Assembly: GCF_000482785.1 (NCBI RefSeq)
Contig: NZ_AXWS01000002.1
Coordinates: forward strand, 1 to 60,913
Origin: Derxia gummosa DSM 723
Lineage (GTDB): Bacteria > Pseudomonadota > Gammaproteobacteria > Burkholderiales > Burkholderiaceae_E
Direction: 5' to 3'
Length of the DNA stretch: 60,913 nucleotides
Positions 30,589 through 38,051 of this stretch are shown piece after piece (the stretch's first letter is position 1; each line of letters opens with the position of its first letter). A model generated the notes under the pieces. It searched no databases. It saw nothing but the letters and a program-made list of their open reading frames with translations, and was not told the origin of the DNA. Made by a program: the position numbers and the translations under genes.

Positions 30589-31965
30589 ATGAGCAGCACT
30601 TCCCCCCATCCGCACGCCGCGCCGATGACGGCGCCCGCCAGCCTCGACGAATTCGCCGAACCGTCCTGGTTCGCCCGCCGCGATCTCGGCGACTGGCTGT
30701 TCGCCGCCGCCGTGCTCGCGGCGACGGTCTTCGCCTTTGTGCGCTTCGGCACGGCGATGGACTACTACGAGAAGCTCATCCTCGCCGGCACCGCGCCGGC
30801 GGTGATCGCCACCGCCTGGGGCTTCCGGCCGCTGCGGCTGTTCGTCGTCGGACTCGCGCTGCTGAGCTACGCCGGCATCGCGGCCTACGGCGGCTTCGGC
30901 GGCGGCGACCTCGCCCGCGCCGACACGGCCTTCGTGCTCAAGTACTTCCTCGCCAGCCAGAGCGCCATCCTCTGGATGTGCGCGCTCTACTTCCTCGCCA
31001 CCGTCATCTACTGGATCGGCATCGGCGCGCGCAGCGATTTCGTGCAGCGCATGGGCAGCTGGTTCACCTGGGGCGCGACGCTGCTCGGCTTCACCGGCCT
31101 GATGCTGCGCTGGTACGAGAGCCACCAGATGGGCGAGGGCATCGGCCACATCCCGGTGTCCAACCTGTACGAAGTGTTCGTGCTGTTCTCGCTCATCACG
31201 GCGCTGTTCTATCTGCACTACGAGCGCCGCTATCTCGCCCAAGGCGGCGGCCGCGCGCTCGGCGGCTTCGTGCTGCTGGTGATCAGCTCGGCGGTCGGCT
31301 TCCTGCTCTGGTACTCGTTCGACCGTGGCGCGCATGAAATCCAGCCGCTGGTGCCGGCACTGCAAAGCTGGTGGATGAAGATCCATGTGCCGGCCAACTT
31401 CATCGGCTACGGCACCTTCTCGCTGTCGGCGATGGTGGCCTACGCCTATCTCATCAAGCAGAGCGCCAGCACCAGCGCGCCGTCGCGCCTCGTGCCGCTG
31501 TTCCTGTTCGGCGTGCTGCTCGGCATGGAGCCGCTGGTGTTCCGCATGAAGAACGCGGTGCAGGGCGGCGGCTGGGTCGGCTATGTGGCCGTGGGCGTGA
31601 TCGCGGCAGGCGCGCTGGTGGGCTTCCGCAAGCGCATCGGCGCGGCGTTGCCGAGCTTCGAGGTGCTCGACGACATCATGTACAAGGCGATCGCCGTCGG
31701 CTTCGCCTTCTTCACGGTGGCGACCATTCTCGGCGCGCTCTGGGCCGCCGACGCCTGGGGCGCCTACTGGCAGTGGGACCCGAAGGAAACCTGGGCGCTG
31801 ATCGTCTGGCTCAACTACGCGGCCTGGCTGCATCTGCGGCTCATGAAGGGCCTGCGCGGCACGATGGCGGCGTGGTGGGCGCTGGTGGGCCTGCTCATCA
31901 CCGGCTTCGCCTTCCTCGGCGTGAACATGTTCCTGAGCGGGCTGCATTCCTACGGGCAGCTTTGA
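30589..31965 (+). CDS. ccsB: Cytochrome c biogenesis protein CcsB (CcsA family)
   Basis: CcsB is the haem-handling half of the system II cytochrome c synthase. The product is 458 residues with a polytopic membrane topology of about eight helices. The diagnostic tryptophan-rich WWD signature is WGAYWQWDPKETWALIVWL near the C-terminus, where periplasmic haem is presented. Histidines in HIPVSNLYE and KIHVPANFIGYG fit the haem-ligand positions. The ATG at 30589 is preceded by GGAGA. It is in an operon with resB. Confidence 0.95.
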   Translation: MSSTSPHPHAAPMTAPASLDEFAEPSWFARRDLGDWLFAAAVLAATVFAFVRFGTAMDYYEKLILAGTAPAVIATAWGFRPLRLFVVGLALLSYAGIAAYGGFGGGDLARADTAFVLKYFLASQSAILWMCALYFLATVIYWIGIGARSDFVQRMGSWFTWGATLLGFTGLMLRWYESHQMGEGIGHIPVSNLYEVFVLFSLITALFYLHYERRYLAQGGGRALGGFVLLVISSAVGFLLWYSFDRGAHEIQPLVPALQSWWMKIHVPANFIGYGTFSLSAMVAYAYLIKQSASTSAPSRLVPLFLFGVLLGMEPLVFRMKNAVQGGGWVGYVAVGVIAAGALVGFRKRIGAALPSFEVLDDIMYKAIAVGFAFFTVATILGALWAADAWGAYWQWDPKETWALIVWLNYAAWLHLRLMKGLRGTMAAWWALVGLLITGFAFLGVNMFLSGLHSYGQL

Positions 31966-32057
31966 GCGGTCGGGGCTGAAACCACCGCTTTCAACTTCGC
32001 TGAAATTTCCCGGCGCGGGACGCGACTACGCTCGTGGTCAATACAGGAGTCCACGCC

Positions 32058-33068
32058 ATGTCGAGCTTCAAGCGCGCCCTGAGGGGCGAGAACCTGCCCG
32101 CGTCCGAGATCACGCCGCGCGAGGTGTACGAGGGCCGTCGCGCCCTGCTGCGCGGCCTTGCGGGTACGGCGCTCGCGGGCTGGGCCGGGCGCGAGGCGCT
32201 GGCCGCGTCGGCGGGCGGCGTGGCTGGGCTCGCTGCTGGCGCGGCTGCCGGTCACGGCGGCGGTCTCGCCAGGCTCGATGCGAAGCCGTCGCCGCTGTCG
32301 GTCGTGGACAAGCCCACGCCCTACAAGGACGCGACCACGTACAACAACTTCTACGAGTTCGGCACCGACAAGTCCGATCCGGCGCGCAACTCGGGGCGCT
32401 TCCGCCCGACGCCCTGGGCCGTGCGCATCGAGGGCGAATGCCGCAAGCCGTTCACGCTCGACCTCGACGCGCTGCGCGCGCTCGCGCCGCTGGAAGAGCG
32501 CATTTACCGCCTGCGCTGCGTCGAGGGCTGGAGCATGGTCATCCCGTGGATCGGCTATTCGCTGAGCGAGCTGCTCACGCGGGCCGAGCCGACCGGCAAC
32601 GCGAAGTTCGTCGAGTTCACGAGCGTCGAGCAGCGCGACACCCAGCCCTATCTCGGCTCGCGCGTCATCGACTGGCCCTATGTGGAAGGCCTGCGCATCG
32701 ACGAGGCGATGCAATCGCTTGCAATGTTGGTGCTCGGCATGTACGGCGAGGTGCTGCCGAACCAGAACGGCGCGCCGGTGCGCATCGCCGTGCCGTGGAA
32801 GTACGGCTTCAAGAGCGCCAAGTCGATCGTGCGCATCCGCTTCACCGCAACCCAGCCGCAGACGAGCTGGAACCGCATCGCGCCCAATGAGTACGGCTTC
32901 TATTCCAACGTGAATCCGACGGTCGATCATCCGCGCTGGAGCCAGGCCACCGAGCGCCGCCTGCCCGAAGACGGCTTCTTCGCGCCCAAGCGCAAGACGC
33001 TCATGTTCAACGGCTACGACCAGGTGGCCGGCCTGTACGCCGGCATGGACTTGCGCAAGTTCTACTGA
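32058..33068 (+). CDS. msrP: Methionine sulfoxide reductase catalytic subunit MsrP (YedY)
   Basis: MsrP is a periplasmic molybdopterin enzyme that repairs oxidised methionine in envelope proteins. The product is 336 residues. The N-terminus has a twin-arginine pair (Arg27-Arg28 in [12 protein letters not shown]) and a hydrophobic stretch for Tat export. Cys154 in [12 protein letters not shown] is the molybdenum ligand of the sulfite-oxidase fold. The ATG at 32058 has AGGAG (32045-32049). It precedes msrQ by 8 bases. The dispersed TGCAAGCGATTGCA motif occurs inside this gene on the opposite strand (32710-32723), where the local codons are atypical. Confidence 0.95.
   Translation: MSSFKRALRGENLPASEITPREVYEGRRALLRGLAGTALAGWAGREALAASAGGVAGLAAGAAAGHGGGLARLDAKPSPLSVVDKPTPYKDATTYNNFYEFGTDKSDPARNSGRFRPTPWAVRIEGECRKPFTLDLDALRALAPLEERIYRLRCVEGWSMVIPWIGYSLSELLTRAEPTGNAKFVEFTSVEQRDTQPYLGSRVIDWPYVEGLRIDEAMQSLAMLVLGMYGEVLPNQNGAPVRIAVPWKYGFKSAKSIVRIRFTATQPQTSWNRIAPNEYGFYSNVNPTVDHPRWSQATERRLPEDGFFAPKRKTLMFNGYDQVAGLYAGMDLRKFY
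32710..32723 (-). repeat. Dispersed motif copy 2 (exact 14-mer, inside msrP)
   Basis: TGCAATCGCTTGCA on the plus strand is the exact reverse complement of the core at 20824-20837. It lies within msrP at codons using CTT, GCA and TTG, where the gene otherwise prefers CTG, GCG and GCC. This suggests the DNA motif rather than the protein sequence is constrained. Confidence 0.5.
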
Positions 33069-33076
33069 TCTCCGCC

Positions 33077-33823
33077 ATGACCGCATCTCCCGACAACGTC
33101 GTTCCGATGCGCCGCCGCGCGGCGCCGATCGCCTTCGGGCTGCGCCACCTGCTTCTGATCAAGATCATGGTCTGGCTGATTGCCCTGCTGCCGGCGTTGC
33201 GCCTGGGCGTCGGCGTCCTCGGGCCGGTACTGGCGCCATCCGAGGGCTCTTTCCTGCTCGCCCTCGGAAAAGACCTCGGTGCCAATCCGCTTGAAACCCT
33301 TACCCGAAATACCGGTTTCACCGCGCTTTGCCTGCTCTCCCTCACGCTCGCGGTGACGCCGCTGCGGCAATGGCTCGGTCAGCCCTGGCTCATCCGGCTG
33401 CGCCGGATGCTCGGGCTGTTCGCATTCTTCTATGCCGCGCTGCATGTGCTGTGCTGGGTCTGGTTCGATCACTTCTTCGATCCGCGCGAGATGGCGAAGG
33501 ACGTGCTGAAGCGGCCATTCATCACGCTTGGCTTCATCGCCTTCGCATTGCTCGTGCCGCTCGCGCTCACGAGCTTCAATGCTGCCTTGCGCTTTCTGGG
33601 CGGCAGGCGCTGGCAATGGCTGCACCGGCTTGTCTATGTGGCCGCGCCGCTCGCGGTCGCGCATTTCTGGTGGATGAAGGCGGGCAAGCACGATTTCGCG
33701 CAGCCGCTCGGTTTCGTGGCGGTGCTTGCGCTGCTCGCGGGTGCTCGCGTCGCATGGCGCCAGCGCGAGCGGCGCGCGCGGGCGACACCGACCGACTGGA
33801 TCCAGGTCTCGCGCAAGAGCTGA
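33077..33823 (+). CDS. msrQ: Haem-binding membrane subunit MsrQ (YedZ)
   Basis: MsrQ is an inner-membrane b-type haem protein that passes electrons from the quinone pool to MsrP. The product is 248 residues with about six membrane helices of the ferric-reductase-like type. Conserved haem-ligand histidines appear in YAALHVLCWVWFDHF and LHRLVYVAAPLAVAHFWWM. It follows msrP by 8 bases, so both are made from one transcript. With MsrP it forms the periplasmic methionine repair system, complementing the nearby thiol and cytochrome genes. Confidence 0.94.
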   Translation: MTASPDNVVPMRRRAAPIAFGLRHLLLIKIMVWLIALLPALRLGVGVLGPVLAPSEGSFLLALGKDLGANPLETLTRNTGFTALCLLSLTLAVTPLRQWLGQPWLIRLRRMLGLFAFFYAALHVLCWVWFDHFFDPREMAKDVLKRPFITLGFIAFALLVPLALTSFNAALRFLGGRRWQWLHRLVYVAAPLAVAHFWWMKAGKHDFAQPLGFVAVLALLAGARVAWRQRERRARATPTDWIQVSRKS

Positions 33824-33874
33824 AACCGGGTGGCGTTCACCTAGGAGAAGGGCGATGTGCCGTCTATGGACGGT

Positions 33875-33924
33875 GCGTATTCGGGCACATACGCTTCTTG
33901 GCCGGCCGACCCAGAATCGGCCGG
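33875..33924 (+). promoter_or_regulatory. Inverted repeats ahead of the Roadblock gene
   Basis: GCGTAT (33875-33880) and ATACGC (33889-33894) form an operator-like inverted repeat with an 8-base gap. CCGGCCGA (33902-33909) and TCGGCCGG (33917-33924) form a perfect 8-bp hairpin with a 7-base loop. No T-run follows. The second may end the msrPQ transcript or structure the leader of the following gene. Confidence 0.35.
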
Positions 33925-33951
33925 ACCCAACTCCAACAAAGGTGATACCCA

Positions 33952-34317
33952 ATGCGCGCCGAGGCTTTCCAGAACATCCTGAGCGACCTCAATGGCACAT
34001 CGGCCGACATCGAGGCCTCTGCCGTGATCTCGTCGGACGGTCTGATGATGGCGGCGATGCTGCCGAGCAATGTCGACGAAGACCGGGTGGGCGCGATGAG
34101 CGCGGCGATGCTGTCCCTCGGTGACCGCACCGCGCGCGAACTCTCGCGCGGCTCGCTCGAGCAGGTGCTCATCAAGGGCGAGCGCGGCTACGTGCTGATG
34201 GTGCAGGCCGGTGGCGACGCGGTGCTGACCGTGATGGCCAAGCCGAGCGCCAAGCTCGGTCTCGTGTTCCTGGACGTGCGACGCGCCGCCGATGCGCTCG
34301 CGAAGATCCTGAACTGA
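33952..34317 (+). CDS. Roadblock/LC7 domain protein
   Basis: A 121-residue single-domain protein of the Roadblock/LC7 (MglB-like) family, whose members dimerise and act on small Ras-like GTPases as activators or platforms. The core ASAVISSDGLMMAAMLPSNVDEDRVGAMSAAMLSLGDRTARELSRG and the following strand-rich GERGYVLMVQAGGDAVLTVMAKP fit the fold. AAAGGTGA precedes the ATG. No signal peptide, so cytosolic. It lies 31 bases before the PhnD-like gene. A second Roadblock domain and a small GTPase are encoded in the convergent operon, suggesting a joint system. Confidence 0.88.
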   Translation: MRAEAFQNILSDLNGTSADIEASAVISSDGLMMAAMLPSNVDEDRVGAMSAAMLSLGDRTARELSRGSLEQVLIKGERGYVLMVQAGGDAVLTVMAKPSAKLGLVFLDVRRAADALAKILN

Positions 34318-34348
34318 TCCCGGTCCTTCTCAAGAAAGCTTCGCCCCC

Positions 34349-35077
34349 ATGGTCAGCCCCCACAAATTCAGTGTCTGCCCGCACGACACGGCCAAGAACC
34401 TTCTGGGCTGGTTCACGCTCAACACCTATCTGCAGCGCACGGTCGAAGTCACGATGAACTTCGAGCCCCAGGACAGCTTCCTGGAGGAACGCCAGCGGGT
34501 GCTCGACCTGCCGCACCACTTCGTCTATGCCAACCCTTACAGCGCGGTGATGTTCGCGCGCCAGCGTGGCTTCGTGCCGCTGGCGCGGCCGATCGGCGTG
34601 TTCGACGAGACGGTGCTGGTTAAGAAGGCCGGCGCCGAGCTGCCGGCCGCGCCGCGCATCGCGAGCGCGACCGACAAGCTCGTCATCCACAACCTCGGGC
34701 TGACGCTGCTGCCGCGCGCCGGCATCGATGCCGCGAGCGCCACCTTCTCCTATGTGGGCAACCACATGAACGCGGCCAAGGCCGTGCTGCGCGGCGAGGC
34801 CGACCTGGGCTTCGTGTTCAACGAGACCTGGAACGGCATGAACGACAGCACGCGCGCCGAGTTCGAGATCGTGGCCCAGACGCGCGATGGCGCTGCCTTC
34901 CACTGCTTCATGCTCGCGCCGGTGTGGGCCGACAAGGCCGGTGCCTTCCGCAGGGTGCTGTTCGGCATGCCGGATGATCCGGCCGGCAAGCGCATCCTCG
35001 ACGACCTGCGCTTCCGCGGCTTCGACACGGTGAGCGACGCGGACATCGACCGCGTCGCCGCGTTGCTCGGCCTTTGA
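34349..35077 (+). CDS. PhnD-like periplasmic-binding-fold protein without signal peptide
   Basis: The 242-residue product resembles the phosphate/phosphonate (PhnD/SsuA/transferrin-like) binding domain. VYANPYSAVMFARQRGFVPLARPIG and AVLRGEADLGFVFNETWNGM match the PhnD pattern in which a ligand cleft sits between two lobes. It starts MVSPHKFSVCPHDTAKNLLGWF with no hydrophobic leader, so it is predicted to stay in the cytoplasm. No transporter genes are near. The Roadblock gene is 31 bases upstream and probably in the same transcript. It may be a ligand sensor for the GTPase system, which is an inference from context. An untrimmed in-frame upstream start for secretion is not visible. Confidence 0.6.
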   Translation: MVSPHKFSVCPHDTAKNLLGWFTLNTYLQRTVEVTMNFEPQDSFLEERQRVLDLPHHFVYANPYSAVMFARQRGFVPLARPIGVFDETVLVKKAGAELPAAPRIASATDKLVIHNLGLTLLPRAGIDAASATFSYVGNHMNAAKAVLRGEADLGFVFNETWNGMNDSTRAEFEIVAQTRDGAAFHCFMLAPVWADKAGAFRRVLFGMPDDPAGKRILDDLRFRGFDTVSDADIDRVAALLGL

Positions 35078-35098
35078 CGGAGCGAGGGGCCGCCCGCA

Positions 35099-35746
35099 TC
35101 ACTTCATGACCGACATCTCGCCCGCGTAGCGCACGCACAGCGCCCAGATCATGTCGGCGAAGGCCGGCTGGTTGAGGCGCGGTCGCCCCGTCAGCGCGAG
35201 CGCGAGTCGCACCGGGCCGACATGCAGCGGCCACAGTCCGAAGGCGCCCACGCCGACCGGGTCCACCATGCCCCAGCCCGAGGCGCCCGGCTTGCCGAGC
35301 GCGGCCAGCGCGCGCTCGTGGCGCTCGGCTACGGTGAGCATCTCGGCGCTCATCGCCGCGATCGCGTCGGCATCGGCCTCGGGCCAGGTGCTGGACGCGA
35401 CCCGGAAGCCGAGCGCGTCGGCCAGCACCGCGCGCTTCTCGCTGCCGATCTGTTCGAGCAGCGGCGGCAGCAGTTGCTCCAGCGCTTCGGCCGGCACGCG
35501 CGCCGGTCGGTCGAGGGCCTCGATGCAGCCGGCCTGCTGGAGCGCGTAAAGATGCAGCAGCGCTGCATGTTCATCGTCCTCGCCGGTCCACAGGCAGGCG
35601 GCGGTGATGGTGAGCAGCGGGCTTTCGGGTTCACGCAGGATCGCAAGCAGGGCCCGCCGCGCGGGTTCGTCACCCCGGTTCTCGATCGCGCACCAGGCGC
35701 CCCAGGGTGTGATGCGCAGGTAGGAACCCGGAATGATTTCAGGCAT
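35099..35746 (-). CDS. Winged-helix-like plus Roadblock-like protein
   Basis: The 215-residue product (start ATG at 35746, MPEIIPGSYLRITPWGAW) has two parts. Residues about 15-100 are helical and look like a winged helix (RRALLAILREPESPLLTITAACLW, then an HLYALQQAGCIEAL recognition-like segment). Residues about 110-215 resemble a Roadblock/LC7 fold, with RAVLADALGFRVASSTWPEADADAIAAMSAEMLTVAERHERAL aligning to the small Roadblock protein at 33952. It is the last gene of the minus-strand operon; its start overlaps the GTPase stop by 8 bases. It is probably the GTPase partner. I do not recognise a named family for the whole protein. Confidence 0.65.
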   Translation of the reverse strand: MPEIIPGSYLRITPWGAWCAIENRGDEPARRALLAILREPESPLLTITAACLWTGEDDEHAALLHLYALQQAGCIEALDRPARVPAEALEQLLPPLLEQIGSEKRAVLADALGFRVASSTWPEADADAIAAMSAEMLTVAERHERALAALGKPGASGWGMVDPVGVGAFGLWPLHVGPVRLALALTGRPRLNQPAFADMIWALCVRYAGEMSVMK

Positions 35747-36302
35747 CGGCCATTCCCGGGTCGAGCGTGAACATGAGCGCCCGCACCAGGGCGGCGATGT
35801 CGGTGCGCTTGCGTGCATCGACCGTGAAGACCGCCGGCGCCGGGAAGTAGTCGAGCTCGCGCAGCCGGCGGCGATAGTCGGCCAGCGTCGGTTCGGGATG
35901 GGTATCGGTGTGGGTGATGCCGATGACCACGGCAGTGCCCGCGATGAACTGCTGAAAGGCTTCGAGGTAGAAGGCGAGCGATTCGAGCGGACGCGATTCG
36001 GCGTTGTTGACCAGGAGCACGAGACCGATGCCACCCTCGGCGAGGATCTCCCACATGAAGCTGAAGCGCTCCTGGCCCGGCGTGCCGTAGAGCATCACCT
36101 TGTCGCCCTCGGGCAGTTGCAGCACGCCGTAGTCCATCGCGACGGTGGTGGTCTTCTTGATGCGTGCGGTGTCGTCGGTGGCGTTCTGCTCGGTACTGAC
36201 GACCTGGATGTCGCTGAGCGCGGCGATGGCCGTGCTCTTGCCCGCGCCGACGGTGCCGGCGAAGACGATCTTGTTGTGGTTGCGCGAGCGGTCAGTCTGC
36301 AT
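35739..36302 (-). CDS. Small Ras-like GTPase (MglA/CvnD type)
   Basis: The 187-residue product is a cytosolic GTPase of the bacterial SRPRB-like group. The P-loop GTVGAGKST is at residues 16-24, a threonine-rich switch I (RIKKTTTVAMDYG) follows, and switch II is YGTPGQERFSFMWEIL. The base-recognition motif is GITHTD in place of NKxD, as commonly seen in this group. It starts MQTDRSRNHNKIVFAG at 36302. It overlaps the upstream gene by 11 bases and the downstream Roadblock-like gene by 8, so the partners are made in fixed proportion. By analogy with MglA-MglB, it may control polarity, motility or another spatial process; this is inferred. Confidence 0.85.
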   Translation of the reverse strand: MQTDRSRNHNKIVFAGTVGAGKSTAIAALSDIQVVSTEQNATDDTARIKKTTTVAMDYGVLQLPEGDKVMLYGTPGQERFSFMWEILAEGGIGLVLLVNNAESRPLESLAFYLEAFQQFIAGTAVVIGITHTDTHPEPTLADYRRRLRELDYFPAPAVFTVDARKRTDIAALVRALMFTLDPGMADA

Positions 36303-37401
36303 GGCGGAGCTTGCGGAGGATTCGGGACAGCATCGATACCCGCCCGCTGGCGGGCAGCGGCGCGAGCACGGGTTGCACGATGGTCGTGTCGAACAGGCCG
36401 GCATGCAGCGCCGCGCTGTACACGGCGAAGGCGTAGCGCTGCGGGATGCCGAGGTGGCGCGCGATCTCGACCGGGCTGAGCGTGTCGCGCGTCCACAGCG
36501 CGACGAGGCGGTAGGCGTGCGGCGTCGAGAAGGTGCGCGTGAAGTCGGGCCAGCCGACCATGCGCACCGGCTGCCACGGATCGGTGCCGACCGGCAGGCG
36601 GCCGCGACAGGCCCAGAGCGCGGTCTTCCAGAGCAGGCTTTCGGCGCTGAGGGTGAACTGGCCGTCGCGGCGCGCGGCGGGATCGAAGGGCGCGATGCCG
36701 ATGGCCGAGTCGCGCGGGATCTGCACCATCGACAGTGGCCGCAGATGCGGATCGCGCACGGAGGTCCAGACCGTCGGCATCGTGCCGGGCACGATGTCGA
36801 GCACGCCGGGCAGGCCGGTGATGCGGCTCGGGCGGCGCTGCTCGATCGCCGTGCGCGTGGCTGCGTGCAGATGGCCGAGCAGGTAGTGCGCGGGATCGAA
36901 GAAGACCGACGCCGGCGGCGCGATGCGGCCGGGCTGGGCGGGCAGGTCGTCGGCGGTGCCGCACACGTCGCGCTCGGCCTCGGCCGGCATCTGGCTGCCG
37001 AGCGCGGACTCCTCGCGCGGCGCGCGCGTGACCCGGCTGGCGCTGGCGCGCAGCGCGGTGCCGAGCCGGCGCAGTGTGGCGATGAAGCTGTCGGCGTGGA
37101 GCGGCTTGCCGAGCACGCGGCTGCCCGGCAGGCGCTCGGCGTGGGCATCGGGCCGAAACGAGTAGGACACGACCTGACAGCGCCGCGCGCCGGCCTGGGC
37201 GATGGCGACTTCGGCGCCGGGACGGTCTAGGTCGACCACGAAGATGTCGGCTTCGCTCGCGTCATCGACGACGACCGCCTCGTCGCGCGCAAGCCGGTCG
37301 AGCGTGAGCCGGATCATCTTCATGTCGAGCGAGCCGACGTGGGCGAGCAGCAGGCGGACTGCCGCCTGCGGTGGCGAGAGTGCGGACATGGCAGGTTTCA
37401 T
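36292..37401 (-). CDS. Pseudo-receiver / winged-helix protein of unknown function
   Basis: The 369-residue product is not a family I can name. Residues about 10-110 look like a response-regulator receiver: an acidic strand (ADIFVVDLDRPGAEV) matches the phospho-acceptor strand and VLGKPLHADSFIATL matches the KP motif before the last helix, but other acidic-pocket residues are unclear. The middle (FFDPAHYLLGHLHAATRTAIEQ to PFDPAARRDGQFTLSAESLLWKTALWACRGRLP) is unassigned. Near the C-terminus RLVALWTRDTLSPVEIARHLGIPQRYAFAVYSAALHAGLFD looks like a winged helix. The start at 37401 overlaps the upstream gene by 4 bases (ATGA), and the stop overlaps the GTPase start by 11. It is likely the signal-input or adaptor part of the cluster. 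Confidence 0.6.
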   Translation of the reverse strand: MKPAMSALSPPQAAVRLLLAHVGSLDMKMIRLTLDRLARDEAVVVDDASEADIFVVDLDRPGAEVAIAQAGARRCQVVSYSFRPDAHAERLPGSRVLGKPLHADSFIATLRRLGTALRASASRVTRAPREESALGSQMPAEAERDVCGTADDLPAQPGRIAPPASVFFDPAHYLLGHLHAATRTAIEQRRPSRITGLPGVLDIVPGTMPTVWTSVRDPHLRPLSMVQIPRDSAIGIAPFDPAARRDGQFTLSAESLLWKTALWACRGRLPVGTDPWQPVRMVGWPDFTRTFSTPHAYRLVALWTRDTLSPVEIARHLGIPQRYAFAVYSAALHAGLFDTTIVQPVLAPLPASGRVSMLSRILRKLRHAD

Positions 37402-37892
37402 GAGCGGGGCGCGGAGGAGCGGAGGAAGGCTGCGCCGTTCGCGCCGGGACGCGCGAGGACGGCGGTGGTGATGTGTGGCACGAGCGAGCCGGCGGCGAGG
37501 CCGCTGTCGAGATGGGCATCGAGCAGCCTGACGAGAGTGGCCGGCAGGCGCGCGCGCTGCTCGTCGAGCACGCGGGCGCGCAACGCGCGGCCGGCGCTGC
37601 CGAGCGCGATGAACAGGTCGGCGACCGCACCTTGCAACTGCTCGTCGTCGTCGGTGTGCGACGCGAAGCCGATGCGGCGCAGATGCGCATGCAGGTCGAG
37701 CGGCGCGCGCGCGACCTCGGCCTCGAAGCTCGCGTTGAAGCGGGTGCGGCACCATTCGGGCGGCGGCGCGAGATGGCGCGTGGGCAGGGCAAAGGGCGGA
37801 GGGGGAAGGTCGGCCGGTGGAGCAGGGCCGTCGAGCCTGAGCGCCGCCCGGACGCACGATGGGCTAGGCAGTGCAGCGGAGGAGTCGCTCAT
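37398..37892 (-). CDS. Hypothetical protein, first gene of the GTPase operon
   Basis: The 164-residue product (MSDSSAALPSPSCVRAALRL) has a proline- and alanine-rich first 45 residues. A helical remainder, DLHAHLRRIGFASHTDDDEQLQGAVADLFIALGSAGRALRARVL and the following leucine-rich part, suggests an all-helical bundle. No motif, membrane segment or signal peptide is evident. Its stop overlaps the next start by 4 bases, tying it to the GTPase/Roadblock operon. I do not recognise it and assign no function. Confidence 0.7.
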   Translation of the reverse strand: MSDSSAALPSPSCVRAALRLDGPAPPADLPPPPFALPTRHLAPPPEWCRTRFNASFEAEVARAPLDLHAHLRRIGFASHTDDDEQLQGAVADLFIALGSAGRALRARVLDEQRARLPATLVRLLDAHLDSGLAAGSLVPHITTAVLARPGANGAAFLRSSAPRS

Positions 37893-37981
37893 CGCACCTG
37901 GGGCCGGCGCGGGACGCCGGTGGGACGGTTTTGGTCTTTGAATGACCGATCGCCGTGGTCGGGATCGGCTCGCTGTGGGAC

Positions 37982-38009
37982 AGCATATCGCCACGTGAAG
38001 TCGCGCCAA
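37982..38009 (-). promoter_or_regulatory. Possible promoter of the GTPase operon
   Basis: Read on the minus strand, TTGGCG (38004-38009) and TATGCT (37982-37987) are 16 bases apart, about 90 bases upstream of the first gene's ATG at 37892. The -35 matches consensus at four positions and the -10 at four. It is the best candidate in the 159-base gap between the operon and the MFS gene. Confidence 0.35.
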
Positions 38010-38051
38010 GCGGACTTAGTTCGCGCTCGAAGGCGGTCCGGCGCCGTCAGA

